NCBI GenBank assembly: GCA_964604705.1
Contig: CAZSAP010000001.1
Location: forward strand, 459,350-523,349
DNA length: 64,000 nucleotides
Direction: 5' to 3'
Origin: JAAXVQ01 sp964604705
GTDB lineage: Bacteria > Oederibacteriota > JAAXVQ01
The notes under the pieces were generated by a model. The model saw only the letters and a list, made by a program, of their open reading frames with translations. It was not told the DNA's origin and searched no databases. A program made the position numbers and the translations under genes. Below, one piece after another: positions 52,105 to 61,311 of this stretch. Every line of letters begins with the position of its first letter. The stretch's first letter is position 1.

Positions 52105-53161
52105 GCGACACGTCCGAGGCACCAAACCATTTAGGACGAAGCCTCAACGCCACATTCACCAATCCAATCAAAACAGGCACTTCCACCAGCGGACCTATCA
52201 CAGCCGCAAAAGCGGCGCCTGAATTGATACCAAAAACCGAAACGGCAACGGCAATGGCCAGTTCGAAATTATTGCTGGCCGCGGTAAACGAGAGCGTTGC
52301 GCTCTTGGCATATCCCGCCTTGGCTTTACGCCCCATCCACAGGCTCACCAGAAACATGACGATGAAATAAATTAATAAAGGAATAGCAATTCGAACGACA
52401 TCGAACGGAATTCGGACAATCGTCTCCCCTTTTAAGGAAAACATGACTATGATCGTAAACAGCAAGGCAATCAGCGTCAACGGACTGATTTTGGGCACAA
52501 AGTGGGTGTGATACCATTCTTTACTTTTCCAACGCGTCAGTGTATACCGCGTGAAAAAACCCGCTAAAAAAGGAATGCCCAGATAGATAAATACACTTTT
52601 GGCAATCTCGGCCATGGTGACGTGAACCTCTACACCCTTGAGGCCAAACCATCCGGGCAACACGGTGATGAACACCCACGCATAAACCGAATAGAATAAC
52701 ACTTGAAAAATCGAATTAAAGGCCACCAACCCAGCGCAATACTCAGTACTCCCTTTGGCCAAGTCGTTCCAAACAATCACCATGGCAATGCACCGTGCCA
52801 AACCGATCATGATGAGCCCAACCATATATGCCGGATACTCGCGCAAAAACACAATGGCCAGCCCAAACATCAACACAGGACCAATGACCCAGTTTTGCAC
52901 CAAGGAAAGCGCCAAAATCTTTTTATCCCGGAACACATCCCCCAATTCTTCGTACTTCACCTTGGCCAACGGCGGGTACATCATGAGGATCAGACCAACA
53001 GCGATCGGAATGTTGGTAGTCCCGACTTGGAAACGGTTCCAAAATTCGGCAATGGCCGGGGAGAGATATCCCCAGGCAACACCTATTCCCATGGCGAGAA
53101 AAATCCAGAGTGTTAAATACCGATCTAGAAACGACAATCTTTTCGTAATGGTTTCCGACAT
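52094..53161 (-). CDS. acr3: ACR3-family arsenite efflux permease
   Basis: 355 residues from the ATG at 53161 (MSETITKRLSFLDRYLTLWIF), preceded by GAGGAG; a longer frame overlaps arsC. About ten membrane spans. The conserved cysteine lies in LARCIAMVIVWNDLAKGS (span 4), the arsenite-binding residue of ACR3. It exports As(III), or Sb(III), from the cytoplasm using the proton gradient. Last gene of the arsenic cluster. Confidence 0.95.
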   Translation of the reverse strand: MSETITKRLSFLDRYLTLWIFLAMGIGVAWGYLSPAIAEFWNRFQVGTTNIPIAVGLILMMYPPLAKVKYEELGDVFRDKKILALSLVQNWVIGPVLMFGLAIVFLREYPAYMVGLIMIGLARCIAMVIVWNDLAKGSTEYCAGLVAFNSIFQVLFYSVYAWVFITVLPGWFGLKGVEVHVTMAEIAKSVFIYLGIPFLAGFFTRYTLTRWKSKEWYHTHFVPKISPLTLIALLFTIIVMFSLKGETIVRIPFDVVRIAIPLLIYFIVMFLVSLWMGRKAKAGYAKSATLSFTAASNNFELAIAVAVSVFGINSGAAFAAVIGPLVEVPVLIGLVNVALRLRPKWFGASDVSLKA

Positions 53162-53171
53162 AGTCAACTCC

Positions 53172-53606
53172 TCAGCTTGCCGAAGCAATGAATTTCTCAA
53201 TCTCCGTTTTAATGACATCACGAATCTCGCGAATTTTCACCAATTTTTCTTCGTGCGAACCCGTTACAGCCGAGGGATCGGGAAAACCCCAATGAATTCG
53301 TTTTGTGACCCCAGGAAAGATGGGACAGCGTTCCCCGCTGGCTGCATCGCATACGGTGAACACATAACTGAACAATTGGCCTTGTTGGTAAAAGTCAAAG
53401 ACACTCTTGGTCTTATTGCGGGAAATATCAATGCCTATTTCCCCCATGACCTCCACCACCAACGGATTCAAGGTACCTGGTTCAAGTCCAGCACTCAAGG
53501 CTTCAAAACGATCGCCTGCGAGTTGATTTAAAAAAGCCTCTGCCATCTGACTGCGCGCACTGTTGTGAATGCATACAAACAACACTCTGGTCTTTTTCTC
53601 ACTCAT
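53172..53606 (-). CDS. arsC: Arsenate reductase, thioredoxin-coupled type
   Basis: 144 residues of the low-molecular-weight phosphatase fold. The P-loop CIHNSARS holds Cys12, and Cys86 and Cys94 (VFTVCDAASGERCPI) complete the triple-cysteine relay. It reduces As(V) to As(III), which Acr3 exports. The thioredoxin-like proteins encoded upstream can regenerate it. Good ribosome-binding site GAGGAA. It starts 116 bp after the CcdA gene. Confidence 0.95.
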   Translation of the reverse strand: MSEKKTRVLFVCIHNSARSQMAEAFLNQLAGDRFEALSAGLEPGTLNPLVVEVMGEIGIDISRNKTKSVFDFYQQGQLFSYVFTVCDAASGERCPIFPGVTKRIHWGFPDPSAVTGSHEEKLVKIREIRDVIKTEIEKFIASAS

Positions 53607-53722
53607 GTTGAGTTCCTCTTTTCAGCCATCTCGGCCAAGTCATTTCCCGCATTTCGCTAAAAGTATGTCACAAGAAATCCCAATTTATTATTAGATTCAG
53701 GTTAGAAAAACTTGATTCTCAC

Positions 53723-54421
53723 TCACTTAAGCAAAATGTAAATTCCTCCCAACAAAACCAAGAATCCGCATACTTTTTTTAATACCACCGCACCACGCGA
53801 TTTCTCATTCCAGTTTAAGTATTGCTGAACCACTTCGGTAAATGTTCCAGCTAAGATAATTACCAGGACATGGCCTATGGCATAGAACAACACCAATGCT
53901 GCGGCCAAGACCCAATTGGAGGCGCCCATACTAAAAGCCGCGCCCAATACCGGAGCCATAAAGGCAAAGGTACAAGGTCCTAACGCTATTCCAAAAATAA
54001 GTCCCAATAAAAAAGCTGCCGTTAAACCCTTTTTCTGGTATTGAGGCTGCCCGGTTTGGTTCACAAAGGGTAGTGGAAGAATTCCCAACAAGTGCAATCC
54101 TATAATGATAAAAATACCGGAAACCAGATAATTTCCCCATGGCCCAACATCCCCGGCTATACGCCCCAATAAGCCGGTAATCAGACCGATTAGTGAAATT
54201 GTAAACAAAAGACCCGCAGAGAATAAAAGCGAGAGCAACAAGGCGCGCTTCGTGGAGATTCGCCCCTGATTATCAATAAATCCAATGATTAAAGGAATGC
54301 TGGCCAGATGGCAAGGACTTAGCAGCATACTCAAAATCCCCCAGATAAAAGCACCTGACCAAGCCATCACGGGCGAAGCTGTCAAGGTGTTATTCAGCCA
54401 AGTGAATAATTGAACGAGCAT
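53723..54421 (-). CDS. CcdA/DsbD-like thiol transporter
   Basis: 232 residues with about six membrane spans. The opening MAWSGAFIWGILSMLLSPCHLASIPLIIGFI has a Pro-Cys (SPCHLA) typical of CcdA, and GIALGPCTFAFMAPVLG holds the second cysteine; these shuttle electrons from cytoplasmic thioredoxin across the membrane. The start codon overlaps the stop of the secreted thioredoxin gene, so they work together. In this cluster it would power a periplasmic thiol step. Confidence 0.9.
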   Translation of the reverse strand: MLVQLFTWLNNTLTASPVMAWSGAFIWGILSMLLSPCHLASIPLIIGFIDNQGRISTKRALLLSLLFSAGLLFTISLIGLITGLLGRIAGDVGPWGNYLVSGIFIIIGLHLLGILPLPFVNQTGQPQYQKKGLTAAFLLGLIFGIALGPCTFAFMAPVLGAAFSMGASNWVLAAALVLFYAIGHVLVIILAGTFTEVVQQYLNWNEKSRGAVVLKKVCGFLVLLGGIYILLK

Positions 54422-54834
54422 TATTTCACTCCCTGTTTTTTCAAGACATCGACAATCTCAGCTTTTGAGAAAAAACCCGTGTGGCGAAAAAACTCAATTC
54501 CTTTGCTATCGAGAAATACTTGAGTTGGAATCGCACGGATGCGGTATTTTTCGGCATAAGGTTGGCCGGCAGGGGTCCAGACATCGTAAAATACCACTTT
54601 GACTTTATTCCCATACGTTTTTTCTATATCTTTCATTACCGGTTGCATCAACTTACAGGGAATGCAATTAACCGAGCCCAATTCCACAAAGGTCACCTGC
54701 GTCTGATTCGGTACCGCGGCAAACGGTTTCTTATCGGTCCCGGAATTCAAACGCTCTTCCCCAAAGGCAACGCCAGAGACCAGGCAACTCATACAAAACA
54801 CACAGCTAACAATCACTTTCTGGACTCGATGCAT
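54421..54834 (-). CDS. Secreted thioredoxin-family protein
   Basis: 137 residues from the ATG at 54834 (GGAGG upstream). Signal peptide to about residue 25 (VIVSCVFCMSCLVSGVAFG). The active site is VNCIPCKLMQP (CxxC), followed by DVWTPAGQPYAEKYRIRAIPTQVFLD, with the cis-Pro loop IPTQ. It accepts electrons from the CcdA-like protein. Its target may be the permease, the DGC protein or misfolded envelope proteins. Confidence 0.9.
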   Translation of the reverse strand: MHRVQKVIVSCVFCMSCLVSGVAFGEERLNSGTDKKPFAAVPNQTQVTFVELGSVNCIPCKLMQPVMKDIEKTYGNKVKVVFYDVWTPAGQPYAEKYRIRAIPTQVFLDSKGIEFFRHTGFFSKAEIVDVLKKQGVK

Positions 54835-54884
54835 TTTCAACGACCTCCTGGACGACCTAAAGCTCCAATCACCTTAATAGTCAC

Positions 54885-55253
54885 TTATTTGATTAAACCC
54901 TTTACCTTTTCAACGGTATTCTTTACAGTCTCCTCATTCACCGCGGTCTTGCCTTTTTCCAATCCCATATCGGTCAAACGCACCCAAGTGAAGGTTTGGA
55001 TCCCAGCCTGTTCCAGACTCTTCTTGGCGCAATCCAAGGGACAACCGTCGATCGCCACAATGCACTCCGCGGACTCCGTGGTTTTAATAATTCCCGGAAC
55101 ATGCCCCCCCACACCGGCCAGACAGTACATTTTCCCTAAACCGTCCTGACTCAATTGGCGGGCTACTCGGTCCGCCACCGCGCCGACATCCGCAGCACCC
55201 GAACAGGCAAAAATCAACCTCGACGCACCACCGCATACTTGTTCTTGGCTCAT
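54885..55253 (-). CDS. DGC-type putative metal-binding protein
   Basis: 122 residues. The cysteine set LIFACSGAADVG, KMYCLAG and AIDGCPLDCAKKSLE matches the DGC family (named for the Asp-Gly-Cys residues), proposed to bind zinc or another thiophilic ion and often found in arsenic or permease clusters of anaerobes. Strong site AGGAGGT. Role in the cluster inferred: metalloid or thiol handling. Confidence 0.85.
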   Translation of the reverse strand: MSQEQVCGGASRLIFACSGAADVGAVADRVARQLSQDGLGKMYCLAGVGGHVPGIIKTTESAECIVAIDGCPLDCAKKSLEQAGIQTFTWVRLTDMGLEKGKTAVNEETVKNTVEKVKGLIK

Positions 55254-55301
55254 ACCGCCACCTCCTTTAATACGATGTCCCAGCGCTTAGCCCGCCATCG
55301 T

Positions 55302-55535
55302 TTACAGCAGCATTTTTTTAATCTCATCCACATTCGGAACCTTCCCCGTCGCTTTAACCACACCATTTATGACCAAGCCCGGTGTGGTCATTACCTTAAA
55401 GGTCATAATCGCCTGTAAGTCCGTAACTTTTTCCAAACGGTAATCCAAGTTTAAGGCGCGCGCGGCGGCCTCGGCATTCACCGCCAGCTGTTTGCATTTG
55501 GCACATCCGGTTCCCAATACTTGAATAAGTGTCAT
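55302..55535 (-). CDS. Small redox-active thioredoxin-like protein (TM0996/MTH895 type)
   Basis: 77 residues. The CxxC site is GTGCAKCKQL near residue 8-15, followed by MTTPGLVINGVVKATGKVP with the cis-Pro. This small family is commonly encoded next to DUF318-type permeases, as here, and is thought to serve them or arsenic reduction. GGAGGG precedes the ATG. Confidence 0.92.
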   Translation of the reverse strand: MTLIQVLGTGCAKCKQLAVNAEAAARALNLDYRLEKVTDLQAIMTFKVMTTPGLVINGVVKATGKVPNVDEIKKMLL

Positions 55536-55547
55536 GCACCCTCCGGG

Positions 55548-56618
55548 CTAAAGTAGCCAATTAAATAAAAAGCCGACCAACAAAATCCCAAGCCCCACGA
55601 CGCCAATAAACGCAGCAATCAAAGGTGGTTTCAATATTTTTCGCAGGATAATCATTTCCGGCAACGAGAGCCCGATCACCGACATCATAAACGCCAGGAC
55701 CGTACCCAAAGCCACGCCTTTGGAGAGCAAGGCCTGGACCACAGGAATAATCCCAGCGGCATTGGAGTAAAGTGGAATGCCGATCATAACGGCGAGCGGA
55801 ACGGCCCAGACATTGCCCCGGCCCAACCATTGGGCCAGAGCCTGATCAGGCACGTATCCGTGAATCCCTGCACCTACCATAATGCCCAGCACCACGTACA
55901 ACCATACTTTCCCTACAATGTCTCGCACCGCGTCCAACCCATACTGAATTCGACCCGTCCACGACAATCGGTCTTTCGGTGCGCTTGGGTCCTGCCCAGC
56001 GTGGGCATACACCCAGGCTTCGACATGGCGTTCCAATTTCATGCGCCCCATGATCCAGCCTGCCAAGCAGGCAATCAACAGCCCCATGGTCATGTACGCG
56101 AGCGCCACTTTCCATCCAAAGAGCCCATACAGGAGCACGAGGGCAATTTCATTCACCATCGGCGCCGAGATTAGAAACGAAAACGTTACACCCAAGGGAA
56201 CTCCCGCACTGACAAAACCTATAAACAAAGGCACGGCTGAACACGAGCAAAATGGAGTGACCACACCTAACCCCGCCGCCATGATGTTGCCCATCCATTC
56301 CTGCCTGCCCGCCAAAATTCGTCGGGTACGCTCAGGGGAAAAAAAGGAGCGTACCACCCCAACCCCAAAAACCACTAAAACCAAAAGCATGAATACTTTC
56401 GGAGTGTCGCACAAAAAGAATTCAACGGACGCAGCTAAACGTGACCCGGGAACAAGTCCAAGCAGCGATTCAGTCAGCCAATGGGCCAAAGCTTGCAACC
56501 GAACATACAACATCCACCAGATGGTTAGTCCCACGATCAAAAAAGCCATTCGGACCCACTTTGCCTGCATAAAGGGCGTTGAAGACTCAGGGGTTGTCGA
56601 TTCAGGAATCCATGACAT
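55548..56618 (-). CDS. Permease of the DUF318/ArsP-like family
   Basis: 356 residues from the ATG at 56618 (AAGGACG upstream), one base after the arsR stop. About eight membrane spans. The conserved block VTPFCSCSAVPLFIGFVSAGVPLG near residue 120 has two cysteines; a second block is GIPLYSNAAGIIPVVQALLSKG. Members include ArsP, which exports trivalent organoarsenicals. Here an organometalloid or another thiophilic substrate is inferred. Confidence 0.9.
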   Translation of the reverse strand: MSWIPESTTPESSTPFMQAKWVRMAFLIVGLTIWWMLYVRLQALAHWLTESLLGLVPGSRLAASVEFFLCDTPKVFMLLVLVVFGVGVVRSFFSPERTRRILAGRQEWMGNIMAAGLGVVTPFCSCSAVPLFIGFVSAGVPLGVTFSFLISAPMVNEIALVLLYGLFGWKVALAYMTMGLLIACLAGWIMGRMKLERHVEAWVYAHAGQDPSAPKDRLSWTGRIQYGLDAVRDIVGKVWLYVVLGIMVGAGIHGYVPDQALAQWLGRGNVWAVPLAVMIGIPLYSNAAGIIPVVQALLSKGVALGTVLAFMMSVIGLSLPEMIILRKILKPPLIAAFIGVVGLGILLVGFLFNWLL

Positions 56619-56619
56619 G

Positions 56620-56955
56620 TTAGCGTCCTTTGGTGTTGCCCACCAACGCCTTATGTTTGTGGGCTTGATTTTGTAACACCGTCTCCACACAATCCAACGA
56701 CCTTAAAATACACGGCACCAAGAGTCGGTAATACACCCAGGTTCCGCGACGCTCATCGGCAATCAAACCAGCGTTCTTTAATACCGAGAGATGCTTAGAA
56801 ACCGTGGATACATCGCTCCCCACCAATTCCTGCATCTCGCAGACACAATGATCCCGCTCGGCGAGGGCTTCCAGCACACGCAGGCGTGCCGGATGCGCCA
56901 TCGCCTTGAGCACAGATGCACGTGCTTTTATTTGTTCTTCGGTCCAGCGTCCCAT
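56620..56955 (-). CDS. arsR: ArsR-family regulator of the arsenic cluster
   Basis: 111 residues from the ATG at 56955 (GGAGG at 6 nt); two earlier in-frame ATGs lie in the operator region. Winged helix: AMAHPARLRVLEALAERDHCVCEMQ, then DVSTVSKHLSVLKNAGL. The CVC motif is the As(III)-sensing site of classical ArsR. It represses the eight-gene cluster from a promoter-overlapping palindrome and releases on As(III) binding. Confidence 0.94.
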   Translation of the reverse strand: MGRWTEEQIKARASVLKAMAHPARLRVLEALAERDHCVCEMQELVGSDVSTVSKHLSVLKNAGLIADERRGTWVYYRLLVPCILRSLDCVETVLQNQAHKHKALVGNTKGR

Positions 56956-56975
56956 TGCAGCCTCCAAATTTCTCT

Positions 56976-57012
56976 TATTTGGCATTTTAGCCAAATAGCC
57001 AAATGACGTCAA
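56976..57012 (-). promoter_or_regulatory. ars cluster promoter with ArsR operator
   Basis: On the minus strand TTGACG (57007-57012), 17 bp, TAAAAT (56984-56989). An inverted repeat of 8-bp arms (TATTTGGC and GCCAAATA) encloses the -10 exactly, and a second ATTTGGCT lies in the spacer. Confidence 0.82.
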
Positions 57013-57054
57013 GTTTTTTTCTTAACCCAAGACGACCAAGCCGGAAGCGAATCA

Positions 57055-57190
57055 ACCCGGTAGAGAGTATTGCTTTTCGCAGCGAGGACTGCCTGAGCGC
57101 AGATGATCGTCGCCTTATGCTATCGCCACCCGCTGATTTCCATCGGCGGTTGCGAGTTCCGCAGCAAGAAAAGCAATACCCTCTACTGGG
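57055..57190. repeat. Long imperfect inverted repeat (MITE-like or structured element)
   Basis: The outer arms of about 24 bp match in all but two positions when one is complemented: the left arm starts CCCGGTAGAG at 57056, the right arm ends CTCTACTGGG at 57190, and both carry GTATTGCTTTTC or its complement. The inner part (about 57080-57165) also contains GC-rich partial complements. The gap of 352 bp between arsR and the ABC-F gene holds no protein gene. It resembles REP-type or miniature transposable elements, but a structured RNA is possible. Confidence 0.6.
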
Positions 57191-57307
57191 CGTCATCTAC
57201 TAAAATTGGTAGATGTTGCCGCACCAGAATCTACACAGATAAAAAATATGCAACCCCGCTGACTTATGGTAAAGTAGCAAATCTTTTTTTACTTAACAGG
57301 TTGGTTT

Positions 57308-59206
57308 ATGACGCTCATTAGTATCCAAAACATCCGTATGGCCTTCGGTGGCCCTATGCTCTTAGAAGATCTCTCGCTCGATGTTCTCAAAGGACAGCGC
57401 ATCTGTATTTTGGGACGCAACGGCGCGGGAAAATCCACGTTATTGAAGATCATGAACCGTGAGCTTATTCCGGATGCCGGAGACGTCATCTATGCACCCA
57501 GTCTGCACGTAGCCCATCTGGCACAAGATGTACCCGAGACCAAAGACGGTACGACCTTTGACGTGGTGGCGGGCGGAGCCGGTCCTGCCGGCGTAGCCTT
57601 GGCCGCCTATTATCATGAACTTGCATTGGGCACGAACCCCGACCGGTTGCACGATGCCCAACACGATTGCACCACCCTGGATGGATGGAAACTTGAATCC
57701 ATCATCAACCGCGTGCTCACCCAAGTTCAAGTGCCTGCGGACGTGCCTTTCGCTTCCCTCTCCGGGGGCATGCGCCGCCGTGTGTTTCTGGCCCGCGCCT
57801 TGGTGCAGGAACCTGATATACTGCTTTTGGATGAACCCACCAACCATTTGGATCTCGAATCCATTGCCTGGCTGGAATCGTTCTTGATCGCTTCCCGGCT
57901 GACGGTCGTTTTCGTCACCCACGACCGCCGATTTTTACGCAAACTGGCCACACGCATTGTGGAAATCGATCGCGGCAAAGTTGTGGATTGGAGCTGCGAT
58001 TACCCGACGTTCCTGGAACGCAAGCAAGCCGCCCTTGAAGTGGAAGCCAAAGAATGGGCCCAATTTGATAAAAAGCTGGCTCAGGAAGAAGTGTGGATTC
58101 GCCAAGGTGTGCGCGCACGCCGCACCCGCAACGAAGGACGCGTGCGTGCCTTGAAAAAAATGCGTGAAGAACGCAAACGGCGGCGTGAACGCGTGGGCAA
58201 CGTGTCCATGTCCGTGAATTTAAGTGAGCGTTCCGGTGATCGTGTACTGGAAGCAGAAAACGTGACTTTCGGCTATGGTGCCACACCTTTGCTGAAAGAT
58301 TTTTCCTTCACTCTGAACCGCGGTGATCGTGTGGGTATCCTGGGCCCCAATGGCTGTGGCAAAACCACGCTGCTTAATCTCCTGCTCGGCAAACTCAAGC
58401 CGCAACAAGGTGTGGTTGAGCTGGGCGCCCAAGTGTCGCCTTTGTATTTCGATCAGTTACGCGAGGGTATTGATTTAGAAAAAACCGTTTGGGAAAACGT
58501 GGCGCCTCCGGGAGGCGATACGGTGGTGATTAACGGCGTATCCCGACACGTGATCAGCTATTTGCTGGACTTTCTTTTCACAGCCGATCGTGCCCGCACA
58601 CCGGTCAAAGCGCTTTCCGGCGGTGAACGCCACCGTTTGCTCTTGGCCCGTTTGTTCACCTTTCCGGCCAATTTGTTGATTTTTGACGAGCCCACCAATG
58701 ATCTGGATGCCGAAACCATGGAACTGCTCGAAGAACTCTTGCTGGATTATCCAGGTACCTTGATCGTGGTCAGTCACGATCGGGAATTCCTAAACAACGT
58801 AGTCACCTCGGCACTAATTTTCGATAAAAACTTGATGGTCAATGAATTCGTGGGTGGATACGACGATTGGGAACGTCAACTGGCCGCCTTGGCAACAGCT
58901 GCCACCGAACCACCCAAGCCGCGGATGGCAGCACCTGTGGAAAAACCAGCCAGCCCTGCCCCGACCGGGGGTGTGCGCAAATTGTCGTTCAAAGAAAAGA
59001 AAGAACTCGAGACCCTGCCCACGCTCATCGAAAGCTTGGATACGGAGCAAGAACAGCTGCATATTCAATTGGCGGATTTTGTGCAATGCCAGAAGCCAGG
59101 TTTTGTCGCCCAAGGCAAAGCCCGCCTGGCGGAGATTGAGACCAAACTCAAGCTGGCCTTCGAACGTTGGGAAGAATTGGATAAAATCTTCCGGGCTGGA
59201 TCTTAA
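57308..59206 (+). CDS. ABC-F family ATPase (Uup-like)
   Basis: 632 residues with two ABC domains and no membrane spans. First domain: Walker A GRNGAGKST, signature LSGGMRRRV, Walker B LLLDEPTNHLD. An ABC-F linker (about 235-300, rich in Arg and Lys) follows. Second domain: GPNGCGKTT, LSGGERHRL, LIFDEPTNDLD. The C-terminus (about 560-632) is a coiled coil (ELETLPTLIESLDTEQEQL), as in Uup. ABC-F proteins bind the ribosome E site and aid translation; Uup also affects branched DNA. Not an exporter. Confidence 0.93.
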   Translation: MTLISIQNIRMAFGGPMLLEDLSLDVLKGQRICILGRNGAGKSTLLKIMNRELIPDAGDVIYAPSLHVAHLAQDVPETKDGTTFDVVAGGAGPAGVALAAYYHELALGTNPDRLHDAQHDCTTLDGWKLESIINRVLTQVQVPADVPFASLSGGMRRRVFLARALVQEPDILLLDEPTNHLDLESIAWLESFLIASRLTVVFVTHDRRFLRKLATRIVEIDRGKVVDWSCDYPTFLERKQAALEVEAKEWAQFDKKLAQEEVWIRQGVRARRTRNEGRVRALKKMREERKRRRERVGNVSMSVNLSERSGDRVLEAENVTFGYGATPLLKDFSFTLNRGDRVGILGPNGCGKTTLLNLLLGKLKPQQGVVELGAQVSPLYFDQLREGIDLEKTVWENVAPPGGDTVVINGVSRHVISYLLDFLFTADRARTPVKALSGGERHRLLLARLFTFPANLLIFDEPTNDLDAETMELLEELLLDYPGTLIVVSHDREFLNNVVTSALIFDKNLMVNEFVGGYDDWERQLAALATAATEPPKPRMAAPVEKPASPAPTGGVRKLSFKEKKELETLPTLIESLDTEQEQLHIQLADFVQCQKPGFVAQGKARLAEIETKLKLAFERWEELDKIFRAGS

Positions 59207-59215
59207 CCGTCGCGG

Positions 59216-59692
59216 CTACTCTACCGCCACCTTCAGGACGATTTTCTTCACTTTGCTCAAACCCGCCCCAATGTGTGGCGTCAACGCCATCATGGGCCTG
59301 TGCGCATCCTGTGGGAAAAAGACGGCGAACATTTTTGTTTCCACCTTGAGAACTGTGCCAACTTCCGGACCACCGAAAAAAAACGCCACATCTTTCTGGG
59401 TATCGTAGGGATCACTCACGCTCAAACCATCCACTGCCACGCATCCCATAGCCTCGCAGCCACTAACCAGATATTGAATATCGATGTACTTGCGGTGGGC
59501 CTCCCAGCGGCACTCGGCAGGATCTTTCGGATGATATTCTTGGACGCTGGCATACAATGCGTCACCGTCAAGCTCATGCCGGCCCTTAGGCAACGTATCC
59601 AGTTTTCCACTGGCCAACAGCTCCAAGCCGCGCGCAATTCCCGCGCTCAGACCGGTATACTGTTTCCAGTTTTCGATTTTGTCCAGGATCAT
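59216..59692 (-). CDS. YhcH/YjgK/YiaL family protein
   Basis: 158 residues. Phrases: WEAHRKYIDIQYLVSGCEAMG, then KDVAFFFGGPEVGTVLKVETKMFAVFFPQDAHRPMM. These carry the metal-site histidines and acids of this beta-barrel family (DUF386), whose E. coli members are linked to sialic-acid or sugar metabolism. The likely role is anomerase- or isomerase-like on a sugar, but there are no sugar genes nearby. GGAG precedes the ATG. Convergent with ABC-F. Confidence 0.9.
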   Translation of the reverse strand: MILDKIENWKQYTGLSAGIARGLELLASGKLDTLPKGRHELDGDALYASVQEYHPKDPAECRWEAHRKYIDIQYLVSGCEAMGCVAVDGLSVSDPYDTQKDVAFFFGGPEVGTVLKVETKMFAVFFPQDAHRPMMALTPHIGAGLSKVKKIVLKVAVE

Positions 59693-59703
59693 AACCCTAC
59701 TCC

Positions 59704-61311
59704 TTAAATCCCAGGCATTTTGTTCAAGGCCTCGGAATGAATCTCCGAAGTTAACCTAAACTCAATGTCCGCATATTGTTTGACGTAATGATGGAGCATC
59801 CATTCCGATTCAACAAAAAACACCGGACGCTCATCCTTGTCGAGACCTATACGGTCACCTTTCGAACGGAAAAAATCGTCGAATTGAGCTTGATTTTTAG
59901 AACTGATCCAGCAAGCTTTGTAAAAGTTCAAGGGCTGAAAACGACACTCGGCGCCGTACTCATGTTCCAACCGGTATTGTATGACTTCAAACTGCAGCAA
60001 CCCCACCGTTCCCACCACCTTGCGGCGGCCGTCGTCCAAGGTGAACAACTGCGCCACACCTTCGTCGGTGAGTTGTTGGATACCCTTCTCCAACTGCTTC
60101 CCTTTCATGGAGGTGTTGATGAGTTCCTTGAAGATTTCCGGGGAAAAACTGGGCACGCCCTGAAAACGGAAATTTTCCCCTGCGGTGAGCGTATCGCCAA
60201 TTTTAAAATTCCCGCGGTCGTAAAGACCAATCACATCTCCCGGAAAAGCCTCGTCGATCACATCTTTTTTCTGCCCCAGGAAACTGGCCGGATTGGAGAA
60301 ACGCAAATTGGTGTCCAGGCGGACGTGCTTGTAAAAGGTATTGCGTTCAAACTTCCCGGAGCACACCCGAAAAAAAGCAATGCGATCGCGATGCCGCAGG
60401 TCCAGGTTGGCGTGGATTTTAAAGACAAACCCGCTGAAGCCCGGTTCTTCCGGAGCGATCGTGCGTACATCCGAGGCCATCGGTCCCGGAGGAGGCGCAA
60501 TTTCCACAAAGGTATCCAACAATTCCTTCACGCCAAAATTATTCAGCGCGCTCCCAAAAAAGACCGGAGCCACTTCCCCGGCGAGATACTGTTCTTTATT
60601 GAACCCGCCATACACGCCCGAGAGCAATGCTGCATCTTCCCGCAATTGAGCGGCGAGGACCGTTCCCACATTTTGCTCCAGCGCCTCGCTGCCCAAATCG
60701 GAGATGGCCACGATTTCAGCATTCAACGCCTGATTGGGGCTAAACAGGCGCAGGTTCTTTTCGTGCAGGCTGTACACCCCCTTGAACGTAGCGCCGCGGC
60801 TGATGGGCCAACTCAAGGGGCAGACTTTGATGGCAATCTTGTTCTCAATTTCATCCAACAAATCAAAGGGGCTTTGCCCCTCCCGATCCAATTTGTTCAC
60901 AAAAATAATCACCGGTGTCTTGCGCATCCGGCACACCTTCATCAAATTCTCAGTTTGTTCTTCCACGCCCTTCACGCTGTCGACAATCAGGATCACGCTG
61001 TCCACGGCCGTCAGCGTACGGTAGGTGTCGTCCGAAAAATCCTTGTGACCCGGGGTATCCAATAAATTCACTTTTAAATCCCGATATTCAAAACTCATCA
61101 CGGCTGAGGCGACCGAGATACCGCGCTGGCGTTCAATCTCCATGAAATCCGACATGGTGCTTTTCTTAATTTTATTGGACTTGACAGCTCCGGCACTTTG
61201 GATCGCACCGGCAAACAAGAGGAACTTTTCGGTCAGCGTGGTTTTCCCCGCATCCGGATGGCTGATAATCGCAAAGGTCCTGCGTTTGTGGATCTCGTTC
61301 TCGTGACTCAT
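59704..61311 (-). CDS. prfC: Peptide chain release factor 3
   Basis: 535 residues from the ATG at 61311 (MSHENEIHKRRT); a TTG four codons earlier is less likely. GTPase motifs: SHPDAGKTT (G1), SVASAVMSFEYRD (switch), DTPGHKDF (G3), NKLDREG (G4). The length is near the E. coli protein. RF3 uses GTP to remove RF1/RF2 from the ribosome after termination. Followed by the YhcH-family gene after 11 bp. Confidence 0.96.
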   Translation of the reverse strand: MSHENEIHKRRTFAIISHPDAGKTTLTEKFLLFAGAIQSAGAVKSNKIKKSTMSDFMEIERQRGISVASAVMSFEYRDLKVNLLDTPGHKDFSDDTYRTLTAVDSVILIVDSVKGVEEQTENLMKVCRMRKTPVIIFVNKLDREGQSPFDLLDEIENKIAIKVCPLSWPISRGATFKGVYSLHEKNLRLFSPNQALNAEIVAISDLGSEALEQNVGTVLAAQLREDAALLSGVYGGFNKEQYLAGEVAPVFFGSALNNFGVKELLDTFVEIAPPPGPMASDVRTIAPEEPGFSGFVFKIHANLDLRHRDRIAFFRVCSGKFERNTFYKHVRLDTNLRFSNPASFLGQKKDVIDEAFPGDVIGLYDRGNFKIGDTLTAGENFRFQGVPSFSPEIFKELINTSMKGKQLEKGIQQLTDEGVAQLFTLDDGRRKVVGTVGLLQFEVIQYRLEHEYGAECRFQPLNFYKACWISSKNQAQFDDFFRSKGDRIGLDKDERPVFFVESEWMLHHYVKQYADIEFRLTSEIHSEALNKMPGI

